This document shows positions 37,652 through 56,229 of a DNA stretch of 64,000 bases, piece after piece. The position numbers and the translations under genes were made by a program. Source of the DNA: Anabas testudineus. Its lineage: Eukaryota > Chordata > Actinopteri > Anabantiformes > Anabantidae. The notes under the pieces are model-generated. The model saw nothing but the letters and a program-made list of their open reading frames with translations. It did no database searches and had not been told where the DNA came from. The stretch is taken from assembly GCF_900324465.2 (NCBI RefSeq), contig NC_046618.1, forward strand, positions 16,427,063 to 16,491,062, written 5' to 3'. Every line of letters starts with the position of its first letter. Position 1 is the stretch's first letter.

Positions 37652-40600
37652 TCAGTAATGCACACGTATGACGTCAGTGCGCGCGGTAGGGCTGTGGCAG
37701 GCGGGACACAAGATTTGATTGGTCGTAGATGTAGTGACAGAGTTTCGTGGTTGTGGTTCCCTCTGCAGGCAGGCATGGCAGAGCAAGTGACCGCAGGTTA
37801 GACGGTAGATGGATGATGCAGATGTAGAGTAAACAGAAACTGAACAGGAACAAGCAGAGCATGTCTTCTCACCTGCAAAGCATAAGTGAGCGGATAAATC
37901 AATGCATTAATAAGCATGAATAAGCATAATAAGCAACCAGACATCAGACAAACTGATGATTTTGAATACTTGTACACTCATATTTTTCAATGCACTTCAG
38001 AAGTTCTTTTGTTAAGTGTTAATTCTAAGTCTTAGGTTTACTAACCCAGCGTCTTGTTTGCTGGTCCATAGTCAGGAGTAAGCCCTCTGTGCTGAGACAA
38101 TCTTGAGGTGAATGAGGGTCGGCCCTGCAGGGCAGTGAAGAGGGCCTCATCCAGGCTGGCTGACAGACGCTGTTCGTGAGAGCTGCAGCTAGCAACTTCA
38201 GAAAGAGGGTGTAGCAAACATTAAGACAGGCAAAACATAAACATAAAACATAACAATGCTATATACAGAATGTTTATTAGGATCTTACTCCTACAAAATC
38301 TGCTCACCTGCATCATTTCTTGGTCTTTTTGCTTGAGGTAGTGGTTGCTTCTCAGCTGTCGACTCTTCAGCTGAGTGATTGGAAACTCCACTTAGATCTT
38401 GCTTTCTCCTTTTGTCTCCCTTTAATTCATCCTCTGTAGTAACAGGCTGGCAGCTAGAGGTGTTATTCCCATTATCTGATGAGTTTCCTGATTCAGTCTC
38501 TTGCATCTGCGTAGTCCTGAATGAGTTTATTTTGCCATATTTAATATCAGCATTTGCTTCTACCTTGGAGGCTATAAGTCTTGAGGCCTGTGGATTCTCT
38601 CCCTTCCCCTGTCTCCCCAACATCCCGTCCCTCCTCACCACACCCTTCTGCAAGACAAAGTGGTCAATACGAGATTTCAATTGGGGATTAGGAAGAGGCT
38701 GGGAGGTTGAAGTGAACGGCACGCCAGTGAAGGGGTCATTTGGGGCTCGACCCCATGTGGCTTCCCTCTTCTGGTATTCCTCCAGAGTGGTGCTATCCAC
38801 TGACACACCACTGGGCAGCAGCATAGGTAACGTCATTATTTCCTGGGTTATTGGGTCAAGGAACTCTTGTGGGATGGAAAGACTGCTGGAGTCAGACAAA
38901 AAAATAATAATAGCAGATAATAATCAATGCTGTAAGAAAATCTGTATGTTTTATTATTATATTTTGCTAACAACACAAAGATTAAATGGAAAGAGTGCTT
39001 CATAAATAAAAATATACCTTGGTGGTGTGGCTGTTTGTGGTGGTTGTTTGGTTTTTCTGACAGAGGAGTCAAACAACACAGGTTGTAGCAGCTGTCTTTC
39101 ATTGGCCTCGTGAACTCTTTTAATTCTCTCCACTTCTTCTGCAGGACAGCAGCGGGCAGGCTGTCCCCACACTGCCAAAGCCTTGAGCCCCAGAGCAGAT
39201 GCTGCACCACCACATGGTATATTCACTCGAAGTTGTGTCACAGCACCAACTGAGAGTAGACCCCGACTCCACAGCTCTTCTTGTCGACAGTTTGCTGGTT
39301 GTGGAGGAGGTTGGGATAGAAACGGGGGACGAGGACTAAAACTGGAACGCGTGAAACAGATCTGCGTTTCCTCCCTAAGTTCACAACGACCTACAAGTTT
39401 AAACTCTGGCTCAGGATTAGAGGAGTCAGTGTTTGACTCACACTTTGTAACACAGCCTCTTTTTTGAGGCTCACGTGCAGTCACGTCACCCCACTGTTGG
39501 GCCTGAAGACTCCACCGCTGACCATTGCTTTGGTGAGATTTACTGTCATGTGCCTGTTGTTTTTCTGCGCTCTGTTCATTCTGATCATTTACATGCACCA
39601 GCTTTCGGTCTCTTTGCTGAACAGGTTTGTGTCCACGGGCAAAATTCTGAGAGGGACGTGGATCAGAACTGGTGCTGATCTCCAGTCTTTTGCAAGCCTG
39701 TCCTCGGTCCATACCCCAGGGAAACAGTTCCACATCCACCCTGCACAGCTCCACCTCGAAGCCAAACTTCAGTGTTACCTGAGAGGAGTAGAAGTAAAAA
39801 ATAAAGAATATAGTTAGAATTAGCTCAGTTTGTAATCTGAATATGGACGTAGCGTGTTTTCTTCTTACAATAAATTTAATATAGGTAAATATTTTCAAAA
39901 CAGCAATGCCACACATTTTGTAGTAAGAGACTGAAAGTAGGCAGCTATATGAAAAGGGATAATTGGGAACTTAGATTTTCCTTAGATACAAAGAGCACCA
40001 TCTTTAGTATAGTATAGTATATTGCAAGTATAAGGAAATCTAAACATGATGGAAAGTCCATGACACAAGAGAACATTATTATTTGCTACTGTAATATACA
40101 GTATAGTGGCTCATTGTCAGATAGGCTGACATATGGCATGCACATTTTACTAAATTCACTTTTTATTCAAATGGAAGAAGTCCTTTGACCTGTTCATGTG
40201 TGATGCTACAGGTAACTACATGTATCTCTCAAAGTAACAGATCTAACACTAAAAATATGGTAAATCAACGTTCAGCTGACACTTCTTCTCATTTAACACG
40301 TGGTAAAAATGTAAATGTCTATACGAAGTACAGCAGAGTCATCTTACCTGTACAGGTGGACGTAGGAAGTACTCCAGCTTGAAGCCCCGCCTTCGAAGAA
40401 CAGGGTCAGCTGACAAGAGGTTTGTGACGTCATAGCCATCCGCACACAGCTGCATTCGATAAACAAATCAAACTGATATGTAAAACTTAAAAACTGGAGC
40501 ATGTATTTGTCTAGATAGATTTCTTTCGGTGTAACAAATAACAGACTTAACGTATCTGTCGAATTAACTTAGCCTACTACAAAGATGCTCATTTTGTACC

Positions 40601-41239
40601 GTCTCAACAGAAATGTAGCTCAGCTTATTCAAGTCAAATATATAAACCAATATTATATGGTAAAGAAAACTGTGTAACTTGGAAGGTCAGCGGCTACTGG
40701 GGTAGCATAAAAAGGGAGTAAGAAAATATAACAGAAAAACTCTTGAACGTACAAAATAACAGCTTTCAACATAGATAGGTAGAAAATACAGACAGGCATC
40801 AATAAAAAGAACATAGCAAGGCCACTTGTGATTCAGTCTCCCACACACTACTTTGTCCCTCTGCATATTTATTTTCACATCTTTGTCCTCCACCTCCAAC
40901 CTGTACTACTTCGTATTTATGCACACCACTTCTTCTTGTTCATCTCGTCACATATTGAACGCCTATTGTTTAACTTCTTAAAGGAGAAAAATAGGCAGAA
41001 CAGTGCAGCTACAAGGGGTTTAGCTCGTGAGTAGTTCCTAACACTAGCCAAGCTGCGTGTCGCAGCCAATTTATAAAAAAATAATCAGCACTATAGACCA
41101 GAACAGGAAAGCATTGTACACAATAAATAAAAAATAAAGTTGAGAAAGATACGGTTACGTGTTGGGTCAATGAAATGTGTCGGACCTTGTTGCAGTGAAC
41201 TGTTGTATAAAAGTGTGGCAGACAGAGATTCATAACCAT
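37652..41239 (-). CDS. ubox5: U-box and RING E3 ubiquitin ligase UBOX5 (RNF37)
   Basis: This is a nuclear E3 ubiquitin ligase. Exons (minus strand) are 41239-41186, 40449-40348, 39778-39018, 38885-38308, 38195-38046 and 37872-37652, giving 621 residues with all phases closing. The N-terminus MVMNLCLPHF and LCADGYDVTNLLS match the family, followed by VTLKFGFEVELCRVDVELF. The segment PCGGAASALGLKALAVWGQP precedes the U-box. The U-box has IPQEFLDPITQEIMTLPMLL and DPFTGVPFTSTSQPLPNP. The C-terminal RING reads CSAC...CGHLLCHACL...CPAC and ends in VIRVHY, as in mammals. It is about 80 residues longer than human UBOX5, mostly in the less conserved middle. The donor of the first coding exon (GTCCGA) is weak. 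At least one upstream untranslated exon must exist, because an acceptor lies at 41,250 just before the start codon. Confidence 0.93.
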
Positions 41240-41299
41240 GTTCTCCAACCTGCAAAGACACAAACAGGCTTTAGAGCTACACAATTGAATTTTCATTTT

Positions 41300-43680
41300 G
41301 AGGTAAAGATTTATTAAATGTTAATAATATGGACTGTTGTTAAATGTGAATGTGTGGTTGCCTCAAATTAAAGGTAACAACTTACTACACCTCAAGGGAA
41401 TGACTGACACTAATCTTAGGTAAAGATTTAAAAGGAATTATGAAAATGAAGGACTGTTTCGCTCTAAAGACGTCATAGTGGAAATTTCTGTGCATTATTT
41501 TCTTCTGTGCTGTCAAATGTAATTGTTTCCAGAGTGCAAACCCTTAAAAACACCTATGGTCAGCATATAGGTCAAGGAAATGGTCAACTGTTCAACGCCG
41601 GCTCACATTGATACACAACACTTTCCAGCATTATTTGAGGATAATCACACTTATGTTGTGTTTACACCTATTGGTTCACAAGACCTTTGACCTCATAGGA
41701 AAATGACCTTCACAGACTCATCTGTCTTTAACAAATATCAATAGTGACTAAGAGATGAACGTAAGCTCATTCAGTATTTCAAGCCATACAGTAAATTAAA
41801 AAAAAAGATTAGTAATTTCACTAATGCTTGCCATTGATAGATTACAATATAAATTAATATATACTGTAAGAGAGAGATGAGTTATTCATAGTATTACTAA
41901 ATAAAATGAACATAAAAATAAACAAATTAACCATTCATCGTGTGGGGTCACAAAGACTAGTGCTCAAGTTTTGTTGTTTGATCTAATAACTAATCAATAA
42001 AACAAATACAATTAAAACAATTTAGATAAAAAAAAAAATTTCAGAAATGCATCAAAGTAAAATCTCATACATTCATATTTACTAAAAGAGAGCAATTGTC
42101 TGTTTGGATCCCTGGAAATGGATCAAGTTAATCATTTTTGATAATTGGTTAACAACACTTCACCTATGTTACTAAATTGGTGAAGCTGTTTCCTTAATTT
42201 GATTGTGTTGTGTGTCAGCCAAGTTAATTTTGAAATGAATTTATCAAGCTAACATTGCTTACTGCTGCCTAAGTTAACACTCGTTTCATGAAACGAACTG
42301 ACTGGAATATTCATTTTACAGAAAACTAGTTTCAGTTCAGTTTCAGTTATTGATGAAAACGCATCCTTTCTATTAAGTCCATCTTGTTAGCTAGCTACCT
42401 GCTGTAAATGAATACAAGTGTATTGAAGGTGCTATAGTTAGCTACTCATACAACGCTTTGCTTCACTTCTTAACGATGAAGCAGAGTGACAGTGTTAACA
42501 CTACCATGGTAAACTAAAACAGGTGATAAATCTTACTTTACTTTACTTGGTCGCTGACGCACTCGTTTTACCTTCTTTATCTCCTGTGACCAACTTAGAA
42601 GGTGGCTAACAGTTATAGCCACTAGCTAGCATAGCCGACACAGCTAGGGAAGCCGAGAAAGGACAAATTTCACATTTCTAAATGCGAAATTAGATGGGTA
42701 AATCTAAATCTTATCTATCTAATCTAAAGTAAAATAAGAAAAAGTTGTAATTGCCTTGATTATCCGCTGATATATGTGTGATATGTATTTGTACTGACAT
42801 ATTTAATAATTTTTATTGACTATGTACATTTTTCTTTTCAGAGATGTACTGATGGGATGCTTAGAAAAGAGTTCTTTTTATCACTATTTGCTATCACCAC
42901 ACTTGACCTTTTGAAAAACAGCACAGGTTTTTGTCTCTGTCTCTGTCTCTTCTGTCTCTAAATGTAAACCCAGACTCAGATGCTGACATTGCTATTGTAA
43001 AACCCCTGTTGCTGACTCTGTATGACTCTGTGTGCTTTGGACTTGGGACTGATCAGACTTACCTGAGGGAGTAGCAGGGTTGTTCATCCTTACAAGAGGC
43101 AACTGTGCAGCTTGCATTATTTTATTATATTATTTATTAGACAGTTGTAATGTACTGAGCACTTAGATTTTCTAATTTACACTTCTAGTTCAGTGAAAAT
43201 AATGTTTTTTACTCTACTGTTAATAGTGCATGTTTTGTATACAAAACATACCCTTCCAAAATAAGATGAATTCCTAACGACTACACCCAACAGATGTAGC
43301 TATTTTTGCTTGTTTTCTAACTCAGTTCTAAGTTGCATTGGATTAAAGCATCTGCCAGTGACTAAATGTAAATTTAACATATGCAACATATTTAAAATGA
43401 TCTCTATCTAAACCAGCTATACATGCAATTAAAGTGCATGTAAATTGATTCATTCTAATAAATAGTTAATTAACTTTGTACTAAAAATACACATCCAGTG
43501 TAATTTATTTTTAATAGGGCCACTGTGGCCTGGAAAAATCTCGCAGTTCACTAATTTAACTTGGAGGACTGCAGATTTTCCCTCTGGTCAGTCTTTTCAA
43601 AGCTGATTGCCAAAATCAAAACTCCAGCTGAATCCTATGCACTGGATAAATGATCTGTTCAGTGACAACAAATGCTGAAT
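41300..43680. other. ubox5 upstream intron/promoter region and intergenic DNA
   Basis: AT-rich, with no further coding exon recognised. A less AT-rich patch near 42,545-42,660 with a minus-strand donor-like AAGTAAGA could be the ubox5 first untranslated exon, but this is weak. An imperfect hairpin-forming inverted repeat lies at 43,526-43,588. Confidence 0.4.
43526..43588. repeat. Imperfect inverted repeat (hairpin)
   Basis: GGCCTGGAAAAATCTCGCAGT is matched about 20 bases later by the reverse complement of ACTGCAGATTTTCC plus CTGGTC, giving a stem of roughly 22-26 pairs with bulges and a loop of about 20 bases. It could be a small palindromic element or a hairpin RNA; nothing distinguishes these. 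Confidence 0.4.
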
Positions 43681-43692
43681 TATTCACATATC

Positions 43693-43698
43693 TTTATT
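43693..43698 (-). terminator. Possible distal polyadenylation signal of lzts3
   Basis: AATAAA on the minus strand would give lzts3 a 3' untranslated region of about 2 kb, typical for a brain-expressed gene. The 43,700-45,680 stretch shows no other gene. Confidence 0.35.
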
Positions 43699-45681
43699 AG
43701 GTCTTCTGAATTTTAACAAAGGGGTGGTTTTAATCAAGCCAGAACAGTACTAGTAACAGAAATGCAAACAATAAATCTGAAACATGTATAAAATCTGTAG
43801 CATTTTGTTCTCTAAACAATGCATTACTGTAACTACATTTATCACCTACATCAAAAGGAACATCATTTTTGGACAGGGTTGCTATGATTGCACCATTATG
43901 GTAAGTCAATAGGCTATCTACACAGTTAAAAAAAACACATAAAGGAAAGCTCAAATGGCACATATTTTCTCTCTCAGTTCACCATAATATAATAACAGTA
44001 ATAAAGATGATAATACTATGTAATACCTTAGAGATAAGTTAATATTCTTGAGCAACATCTTTGTATGCTGGCATTAACAACACATATAAAAGCCATGATA
44101 TTCACATCTGAGTCTACTGTACATCATAACTTGTGTGTAGGACACTACATAGTGCAGTTAGCCTGAATGGCCCCTTTCAGAGAGGCAGACTCTCACTTGT
44201 CACATTTTTTAAAACTTCTTTCTCCCCTGCTTTGTCTAAATGAACTGTACAGAATAAAGTAAAGTTTTCCAGGATATACAGACGGCCTCGGTTTGAAATT
44301 TCAGTCTCACTGCTCACACACTGCTCGTGTCAAGCTTTGACATATACATCGCACTGTAGTTAAAGAAAAACCCTTTTCTCTTAATATATTCACTTGCTAT
44401 ATTGCCACTAGTCCCTCTATCCTCAATCTCTTACGCTGAAGCTTTTCATATGTATACACACATGCACACCCGCTTGCACGCACCCTCGTTGTCATACACA
44501 CATTTACAATCTATAACTATTAGAAGTATTTCTTTCTTTTATATCATACATTCTATAAAATGTTTTTAACTTTGGGGATACTGACTGCTCTCTCCGAGTA
44601 CTTGGCTGCGAATGACACAATTATCATAATAACCAAATTCAAATTGTGTGCTTCCATTCACATTCACTCGGCAGTTCAGAAGGAAAAAAATGGTGTTGGG
44701 AACACTGTGAAAAGCTCTCTAATGTCCTCTAGCGTTTGATTTTAGACACTGCAGACGACCTACAGTGAAGGCAACCCATCTTAAAACATATTCTATATTA
44801 GGGGTTCAATATCTGCTAAACATATCTATTTAATTCAATTTGTAGAAAATATAAACTCTGTTGGTCTTAATGATATGTTTGAATGGGTCATGCTTGTTGA
44901 ACCCTGTGCATGAAATGACTTGAAAACTGAACCAGGAGTCAGACTGTGTGACCTGTAACACCAATACCTGCCGGGATTTAAAAGGAAATAGTCCAGCTTT
45001 GATGTGTAACAATGATATGTCACTCTTTTACTGATATTATAATTAAAGCACTGAAAATAATAATCACACTTTTTTTTTCATCTATTCCCAGCATTTATAT
45101 GTTCTTTTACACATGCTGGAGAGAATGGAGTAAGGCGCTCTCTGGCCAAAAATGCAAGTTAACATCACACACTCTGACCACTAATTCTACTTTTACAATA
45201 CCAGTGACACAGACTTACAATGAATAAATACCGCATAATATTCTTGTTCATCATTTCTGACAATATGCCTGATTGTCTTGGTTCTTTTCTCACGTGGGCA
45301 TTAAATGCCCTCTGTATTAGTGCTGTAATATAAACATTCTCATTTCACAATTTGCTTTTCTGCCATCCATCAGTGTGGCACACTTTTCATGAACACTGAT
45401 CATGTAGCAGTGTTCAACTAGTGAGAGAAAGGCTGAATAAGATAGACTGAGTGTAACTCAACTTCCTGTTCAGATGGTCTGCTTGTTAATAATGCCTTTT
45501 TTGGTGTTAAGTGTCTGTAGTTGCTTAGAAAAGTATGTCAGACTGTACTGATTTATTCTATTGTAGACTGAAAAGTTGTTCTGCTCTATGCTGAAGTGTT
45601 TTTTGTCTAAGAGGCCTTGTCACTGTGTGTGTCCTAAACTGATTAAACTGGGTAATGTGTAACTGTTTTATGGCGCTGGCT

Positions 45682-50000
<4,319 letters not shown>

Positions 50001-50119
50001 AGTGGGGGTCAAAGGTCAGGGATTAGAGGTTAGGAGTCAGGATTGGGGAGGGTCACAGATACATTTGGAAGTAGTGTGGGTCATCACAACCTAATGCAGG
50101 TAGTGGGGGCACACACACT

Positions 50120-52217
50120 AGAGGAACACAGAAAAACGAAAGGAGTTATACAATATTGTAATTGCATAATGACTAGTTACACAATAACAGCTAATGCAGG
50201 CTAGAGTCCAGCCCACATACTGAGTCCGCGAGGTGCTCCCACCATGATAAAAATGAAAAGGGTCACAAAGATATGACTGGACAACGCCGTGCACCCAGGA
50301 TATAGATACTGTAAAATGTCAAATTAAAGCTGTTCTGTTTTGAATTTATGTGTATGCAGTTAAGTTAAGTTAAAAGAAGTGTACAGGTCACTCTCACAAA
50401 AAACTACACTGAGCGTATTTCAACTAGACCATTGCTGGTACACAAATAAAAAACTCACCTGAGACAATACAACAGCCCTGCATTAAAAATAAGTTTGAGA
50501 AGTTTAAAATAATTGGTTTTCACTCACTCTGTGTCAGACACATGCTGCTTTAACTCTCATGCTTTGATGCTAAATCTTTTAGTTTGCCATTGTTTGGGGT
50601 TCCACCTGTGTTCAATCTGCCATTTTTACACTGTAGTCGATATAATGAACATGCAGCTTTAAAACGTCTGTCTCTGTTGCATTGTTGATGTTTGTTTGCA
50701 CGTGGTTTGCTGGTTGATGTTGATATTTTTGCTGCTGTAGTGGTCTTTTACTGTAAGCACAACCAGCACATTTATTCTATTTATTACTTGTTTTTTATGT
50801 CACTCAGTCTTGTGTTGTGTTTTGGTGAGTCAAAGACAAGAATTAGTGCTCACCAAAGCCTGATTCTATTGTTGTCTATAGATCTCTTCTGTACTAAGAT
50901 GATAATCTTTACCAAACTCTGCTTTCACGTGTCACTAAGATGACTAAATGTTGAAATTAAGTATAGTTATTACACCAAAGATGGAACTTTTTTTTAGCAT
51001 TATAGTTGGAGTCAATTAGACCTCGGAGCCATCAGTCTCCCACTTATGATTTAAGTATAAAAGATGTATAAAGTATGTTTTACAATTGTTTCAGTGACAT
51101 TTTTACTAATTAAATTTAATTTTAGCAGAATTCAAGGAACCAATACAGAGGATTAGGGTTAAGCCTATGGTAACTTCTAAGGTAGTAGTCCTCAGTGGTG
51201 CATTGGATTGTTTCATACAACAACCACAAGTATTTACAAGACAACTACACTACTACAAACTGTGACCTAACATTGCCATAGAGCTTTATCAACACCCATC
51301 TGACACAGTCTCGTCATTTTAAAATATAGTTATATAGTAGTAGTAAATACATAATGATTCTGACATTTCATTTAATATTTAGAGCCTGACCTACAGAGGG
51401 GCTGTGTCAAAATGTGCTGTTAAAAATGTGTTGATTTTTATGTCCCACTGGACACTTTCTTAAGCAAAGTTCTGCTTGATCAAATAATCACAAACTAACT
51501 GTTAGTTTTGAGCTACCACCACGTCATGAGACAAACACCTCTCTGTATAATTGAATACAATTTCAAAAAATCAACCTTAAAGTTGAATCTCTAAAGCAAA
51601 AGAATTGTTGAAGTTGTGATGCTGTTGCAATAGACTGAATTATTTCTAACTTGATACCTAATAAACTGAGTGTTTCTTCAGCGGCTGCACTTTGCAGAGT
51701 CTAACTCTGCTGCAACAAACCGATGGTTGTTTGTAGTATTTTATCAAGTTATATCAGTGTTGGAAGACTAAAGATTAGAAACATGCCCCAGAAAGCGTTC
51801 AGGAACCTTTGCTGCTACTCATCTATAAGTCTTTCCCTTTGTTTGCCATTCCCTGTTCCAACACCAAACGAAAAAGAAATCAACAACTACTGATACAACC
51901 ACATCTCAGTATAACACTGCCGACTACAATTCAGCATCACTGCCAAAACATCTTCAACTGCAAATATACCCAGGATTTATTGCAGGATCGTTGTATTAGA
52001 CCACCTTAGTTTTAGCTAGGTGCAACTAATAAACTAGCAACTCAGCAGATGGAGATAAGAAGAAGGCCATTAGGTTTAGTTGGCTGTAATCTGCAGCCAT
52101 CAACTACAGTATATATAGAATTATAATGGTACCTACCTACAGTATATGTAATAGCTGCTTGTTCATATGTTTCAGCATGGTTGTGATAGATAGACAGAGA
52201 GATAGATAGAGGAATAT

Positions 52218-52258
<41 letters not shown>

Positions 52259-55200
52259 GAGTCTTGCCAGTGCACCCCCCCCCCCCCCCCCCCCCCCCTT
52301 CTCAGCCCATTTACTAGAGGTTTACTTCCACTTGGGTGAATAGTAGTAGTAGTAAATACACTGCCTATCTATGTGCTACTCTGCCTCATCCCCCTCCCCT
52401 CACGATTCCCTCTCTCTCCCCTTTTTCTCTGCATCCCTGGGCGGCAAGGGCGGCTTTAGCAGCATCCGCATCAAGCCCTGAATCGACTGCGCTCCCAAAC
52501 AATTACTCGCTAGGCCTGAGACAAAAAAAAAAAACAAAACAAAAAAAAAAAACAAACCAAATAAATAAAAACACACAAGCACGACCCTCAATGGAGAAAA
52601 AAAGATCCATCGAGATTAAAATACACAGCGTCACTGACATTGGCGACGTATAATGCGGTAGCTTTGATTTACCGATTGTAGCATCCTGGCGCTCCATCAT
52701 CAAAGGCTACTCACTATTTTGCAGCTCGGTGTTTTTTTTAAGATGGCAGCCTCTTTAAATCATATTGTCACGGCACAGCAGCGCCGGTCCTGGTCGGTCG
52801 GGCTCCCAGTTATTCCGCGATGCTCCCGCGGCTCGGTAATATTCAGGGATGCTGTCTTCGACCGCTGTCAGTCGGATGCTGATGATGGAGTCGGTCGGTT
52901 GATACGCGCATCAGCTGAGAGACACACACCCACCTCTGGTCCCGCCCCTCCGGCTGCACGATACAAACGCCCCCTTTTGGCATTCGTCCAGTGCTCCCCC
53001 TCGGGAAAAGCCTATGGAGTCATACAGCTCTCCTGGATGGATGGGTGGATGGATGGAGGTGGATGGTGGTGCATGAGGAGTTGTATGGGAACAGCACTGA
53101 TGCTGTGGTAGCAACAGTTTCATTATATTTATTATTTTTTAGCCCACAGCATGTAAATAATGATTAGAAATAATAATTTTGTTGTTTTTCTTTTGTTTTT
53201 GATCCAGTGGTGGTGCACACTTTTTCCTGACGAAGTCCTTCTTGACATCACAGTGTGGGTCGCCCATCAGTCCTGCTGGTTTCACCAAACTTGAAGAAAA
53301 CTCGTGACACACAACATTCATGTCACCAGTAAAATAAATCCAATAACGTACATTAAAACTAGTCACTTGGAGGATTGTGATTAGAGTGACTTCTTAAGCT
53401 TCACATGGATTCACTAGCACACGTCTGCATGTGTTAGACTCTGTTTGTCACATTGCATTGAGCTTTGTCACAAATTTAACATCATTACTTCATCATTGAG
53501 TCTTTCTCTATGCACTGTTTGGTATATATTTATTTATAACATCATTCTAGACAAACCTCCTTCATATCATTGGTTAATTCATAGTTTACTTTCTAATCTT
53601 AGTCTCTGATCCCAAGACACATACCTGTTGTCTCTCGCTGACATAGGACGTTTCATGTTTTCTTCTCCCACCAAAGTTTACAGAGGGAAATGGAAAAAAT
53701 AAAAAAAGCCAGTATCCCAAACTAAACTAATTTCAAATTCTATTGGTGGGGAATCATTCATTTATTAGGTATAACACACAGCACCATTATAATTAAAAAA
53801 TTTTTTTTTTTTTTTTATTCAATTAATAAAAGAAACTCCAGTATCTCCAGTAGTATATTTAGCTCCATTTTGGTCTCCACCAAAACTCCTGTGTGACTTG
53901 TGTGATACTTTACAACGCAGCACACACGGTTAAAGGCAGCAACAGTCAACATTACATTGCCTTTAGTATTTCAAATGTTGTTGACCTCCTTTGGAATAAT
54001 TCCCCACAGTTATACGTGATAATAAAAGCAAATCTAATTAGTGAAAGTAGTGAAATCAAAATTTCTAAACAATCAAAAGACAAACTAAAAGCCCGAGCCG
54101 GGCCTGAACGAAATAGGCAAATGAGCAGTTTTTGTTTCAAGGTAGGAGGTGTCATTGCATAAAGAAGCATTATGAAATATTTGCACTTTTTAAAAGTTTA
54201 GGTGAAAATCAAAATCCCCAGAATGAAACATAAACCCTAAACTAAGTAACATACGACCACTTTAAGAGCGCAGCAAGACCTCAATGTCCTGGATTGTCCT
54301 CTAGTTAGAAGTAAGTTAAATGCTAGAGCTGAGAGAAACTGTACAGTCAGGTGATGATGAGTGAGAAAACAGCCTGAATTTGCTTGTAAATATTTATGGA
54401 CATTCAAACAACACTAATGATATTACAGAAATGGACAAAATATTTTAAACTGGAGCCTGTCTTGACTAAATTTCTTTATATTAGTAATTATATCAGTCCA
54501 ATCACTGACTTGCTGGTGGTCGCACAGTTTCCCACATAGTCATTTAACTCAACACTAAGCAGCTGATGCTGGTTTTGTGGACAGTCAAAATGAGCTCCCT
54601 GCTCAGGTTTTTTGCTCTTATTTATTTATCTTTTGGTATGAATAAACTTTTCAGTTCACACGTGTCAATCCTCATTTAGTATTCCAAGTTGTGACTGCTT
54701 GTCATGTTTACTTTGCTGTTGTCACATTCATTGTTTTATCCTGATGAATACTTGGCTTGCACACACACACACACACACACAACAATGCACTTTTTAGAAA
54801 ATTTGTGTAGATCACACGGCTTGTTGACTCATTTAATAAATTAATTAAGGCAACAGGTAACTGAAAAAAAGATTAGTAGTGACCTAACCTACTAGTTACA
54901 GACCTACTTACTTACTGCAACATGTTTTTGTATCTCAATTAGTGATTAAATATTTAATTTTTCTCACAGAGTATATTTACAGCTCTCTGTGACCCTCTGT
55001 TGTGGCAACTCCCCACTTCCTCATCTTTCTGTGCTAATGTAGGATAGAGCCTTTTTCTGTTCCATGTCATGACTGTCCAGGAGGGGGCACTGGTGTCTAT
55101 GGGATGGTGCTGGCACCTCCACAGCTGCAGTTCTGTATCTCCTTGGTTTCTCTTACTCCCATTGGCCACTGAGGGGCGCTATGGTTTCTTCCCCTAGAAT

Positions 55201-56095
55201 GCTGCTCTCAAGAAGTGACACCCACTTTGTATAAACATGTTTAACCAAGTTTTCTTTAACTAGCTCTTGTAAAATACATTTTTAAATGCATTTTGTTTGC
55301 CAAGGACGTGAAAACATCACAGTGGATCTTCACGTCTCCTTTAATAACAGTTTTTGATAATATCAGCTGAGATTTCATCAGTGCAGGTTGACGCAGTGTG
55401 AGAGTGAGAATGAAACACTGAAATAATGCTGTTCAGAAACGAGTGAGCTCCCAGTAGACGCTAATGTTATACACGACCACAAGTTCAGTACATTTCTATA
55501 CCACGATTCCAACACACGTGTTACTGGTGGCAGTAAGAGCACTTTCTGGATGTGTCAGTTCCCTTCCTAAAACTATTTCAACATTAGTGATAGAGAACAA
55601 AAGCTTGAAAAACACGTGACAACAGTCTGTACAGCACACGTTAGAGGATCAGTCCTTTAATCTGACTGGAAAAAGCTGCTGAGACATTTACTCAAGTGGT
55701 TCCCTCTGTTGTCTCTATTTCTACGTTTGTTATTTGCTAATCCCACTAAAGTTTTGAGTCCGGAGGGAAAATGTTATCTATGAACTTCTAGGAGCGTTTT
55801 GATTGATTACGTCTGACTTTTCACACTATTTATCCAGTTTAACACGGCCTAGCCATCAAGGAATGCATGAAAGGATCACATTTTGTTCTCACATCTAAAA
55901 ACTATTTCATTTAACCATTACTGTGTATAAAACTGCAAGGAATATGTAAAGTACTCTGTTAAGTTTAGATTTCTGTTAGACAAAAAAAAATTAATAGTTC
56001 AACAATACTTTTATTTACTTGTACTTTACAATTAAATTCATTGAACTTTCAGTTTCGCTGTGAAACACATGAAAGACATTTGTTCTGCCTGCTAA
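50120..56095. other. Long interval: lzts3 first intron/promoter and intergenic DNA
   Basis: Six kilobases without a recognised coding exon. It holds a GATA microsatellite (52,220-52,258), a run of 24 C (52,275-52,298), A-rich tracts (52,520-52,555), a moderately GC-rich, CpG-containing patch at about 52,640-52,990 that is the best candidate lzts3 promoter and first exon, a poly-T run (about 53,803-53,818) and an AC repeat (54,760-54,781). Confidence 0.5.
52220..52298 (+). repeat. GATA microsatellite followed by a C homopolymer
   Basis: About nine to ten GATA units are followed after 16 bases by 24 consecutive C. The C run is a likely site of assembly or length error. Confidence 0.9.
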
Positions 56096-56103
56096 TGTTG
56101 GGT

Positions 56104-56110
56104 TATAAAA
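56104..56110 (+). promoter_or_regulatory. TATA box of spr
   Basis: TATAAAA lies about 125 bases before the spr start codon and would place transcription start near 56,135. Confidence 0.55.
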
Positions 56111-56229
56111 GCAGCTCAGTGTTCACATCCTTCTCACCAGATGACAGCAGCAGTGGGCTCTGTCCTCTCCTTTCTTAGTCACGTTTCTACACATTTTTCA
56201 GGACTTTTACCACCAGACAGTTTGAAAAG

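Noticed and set aside
39183-39817. Plus-strand open frames opposite ubox5
   Set aside because: Antisense of the large ubox5 exon; no homologous motif is seen.
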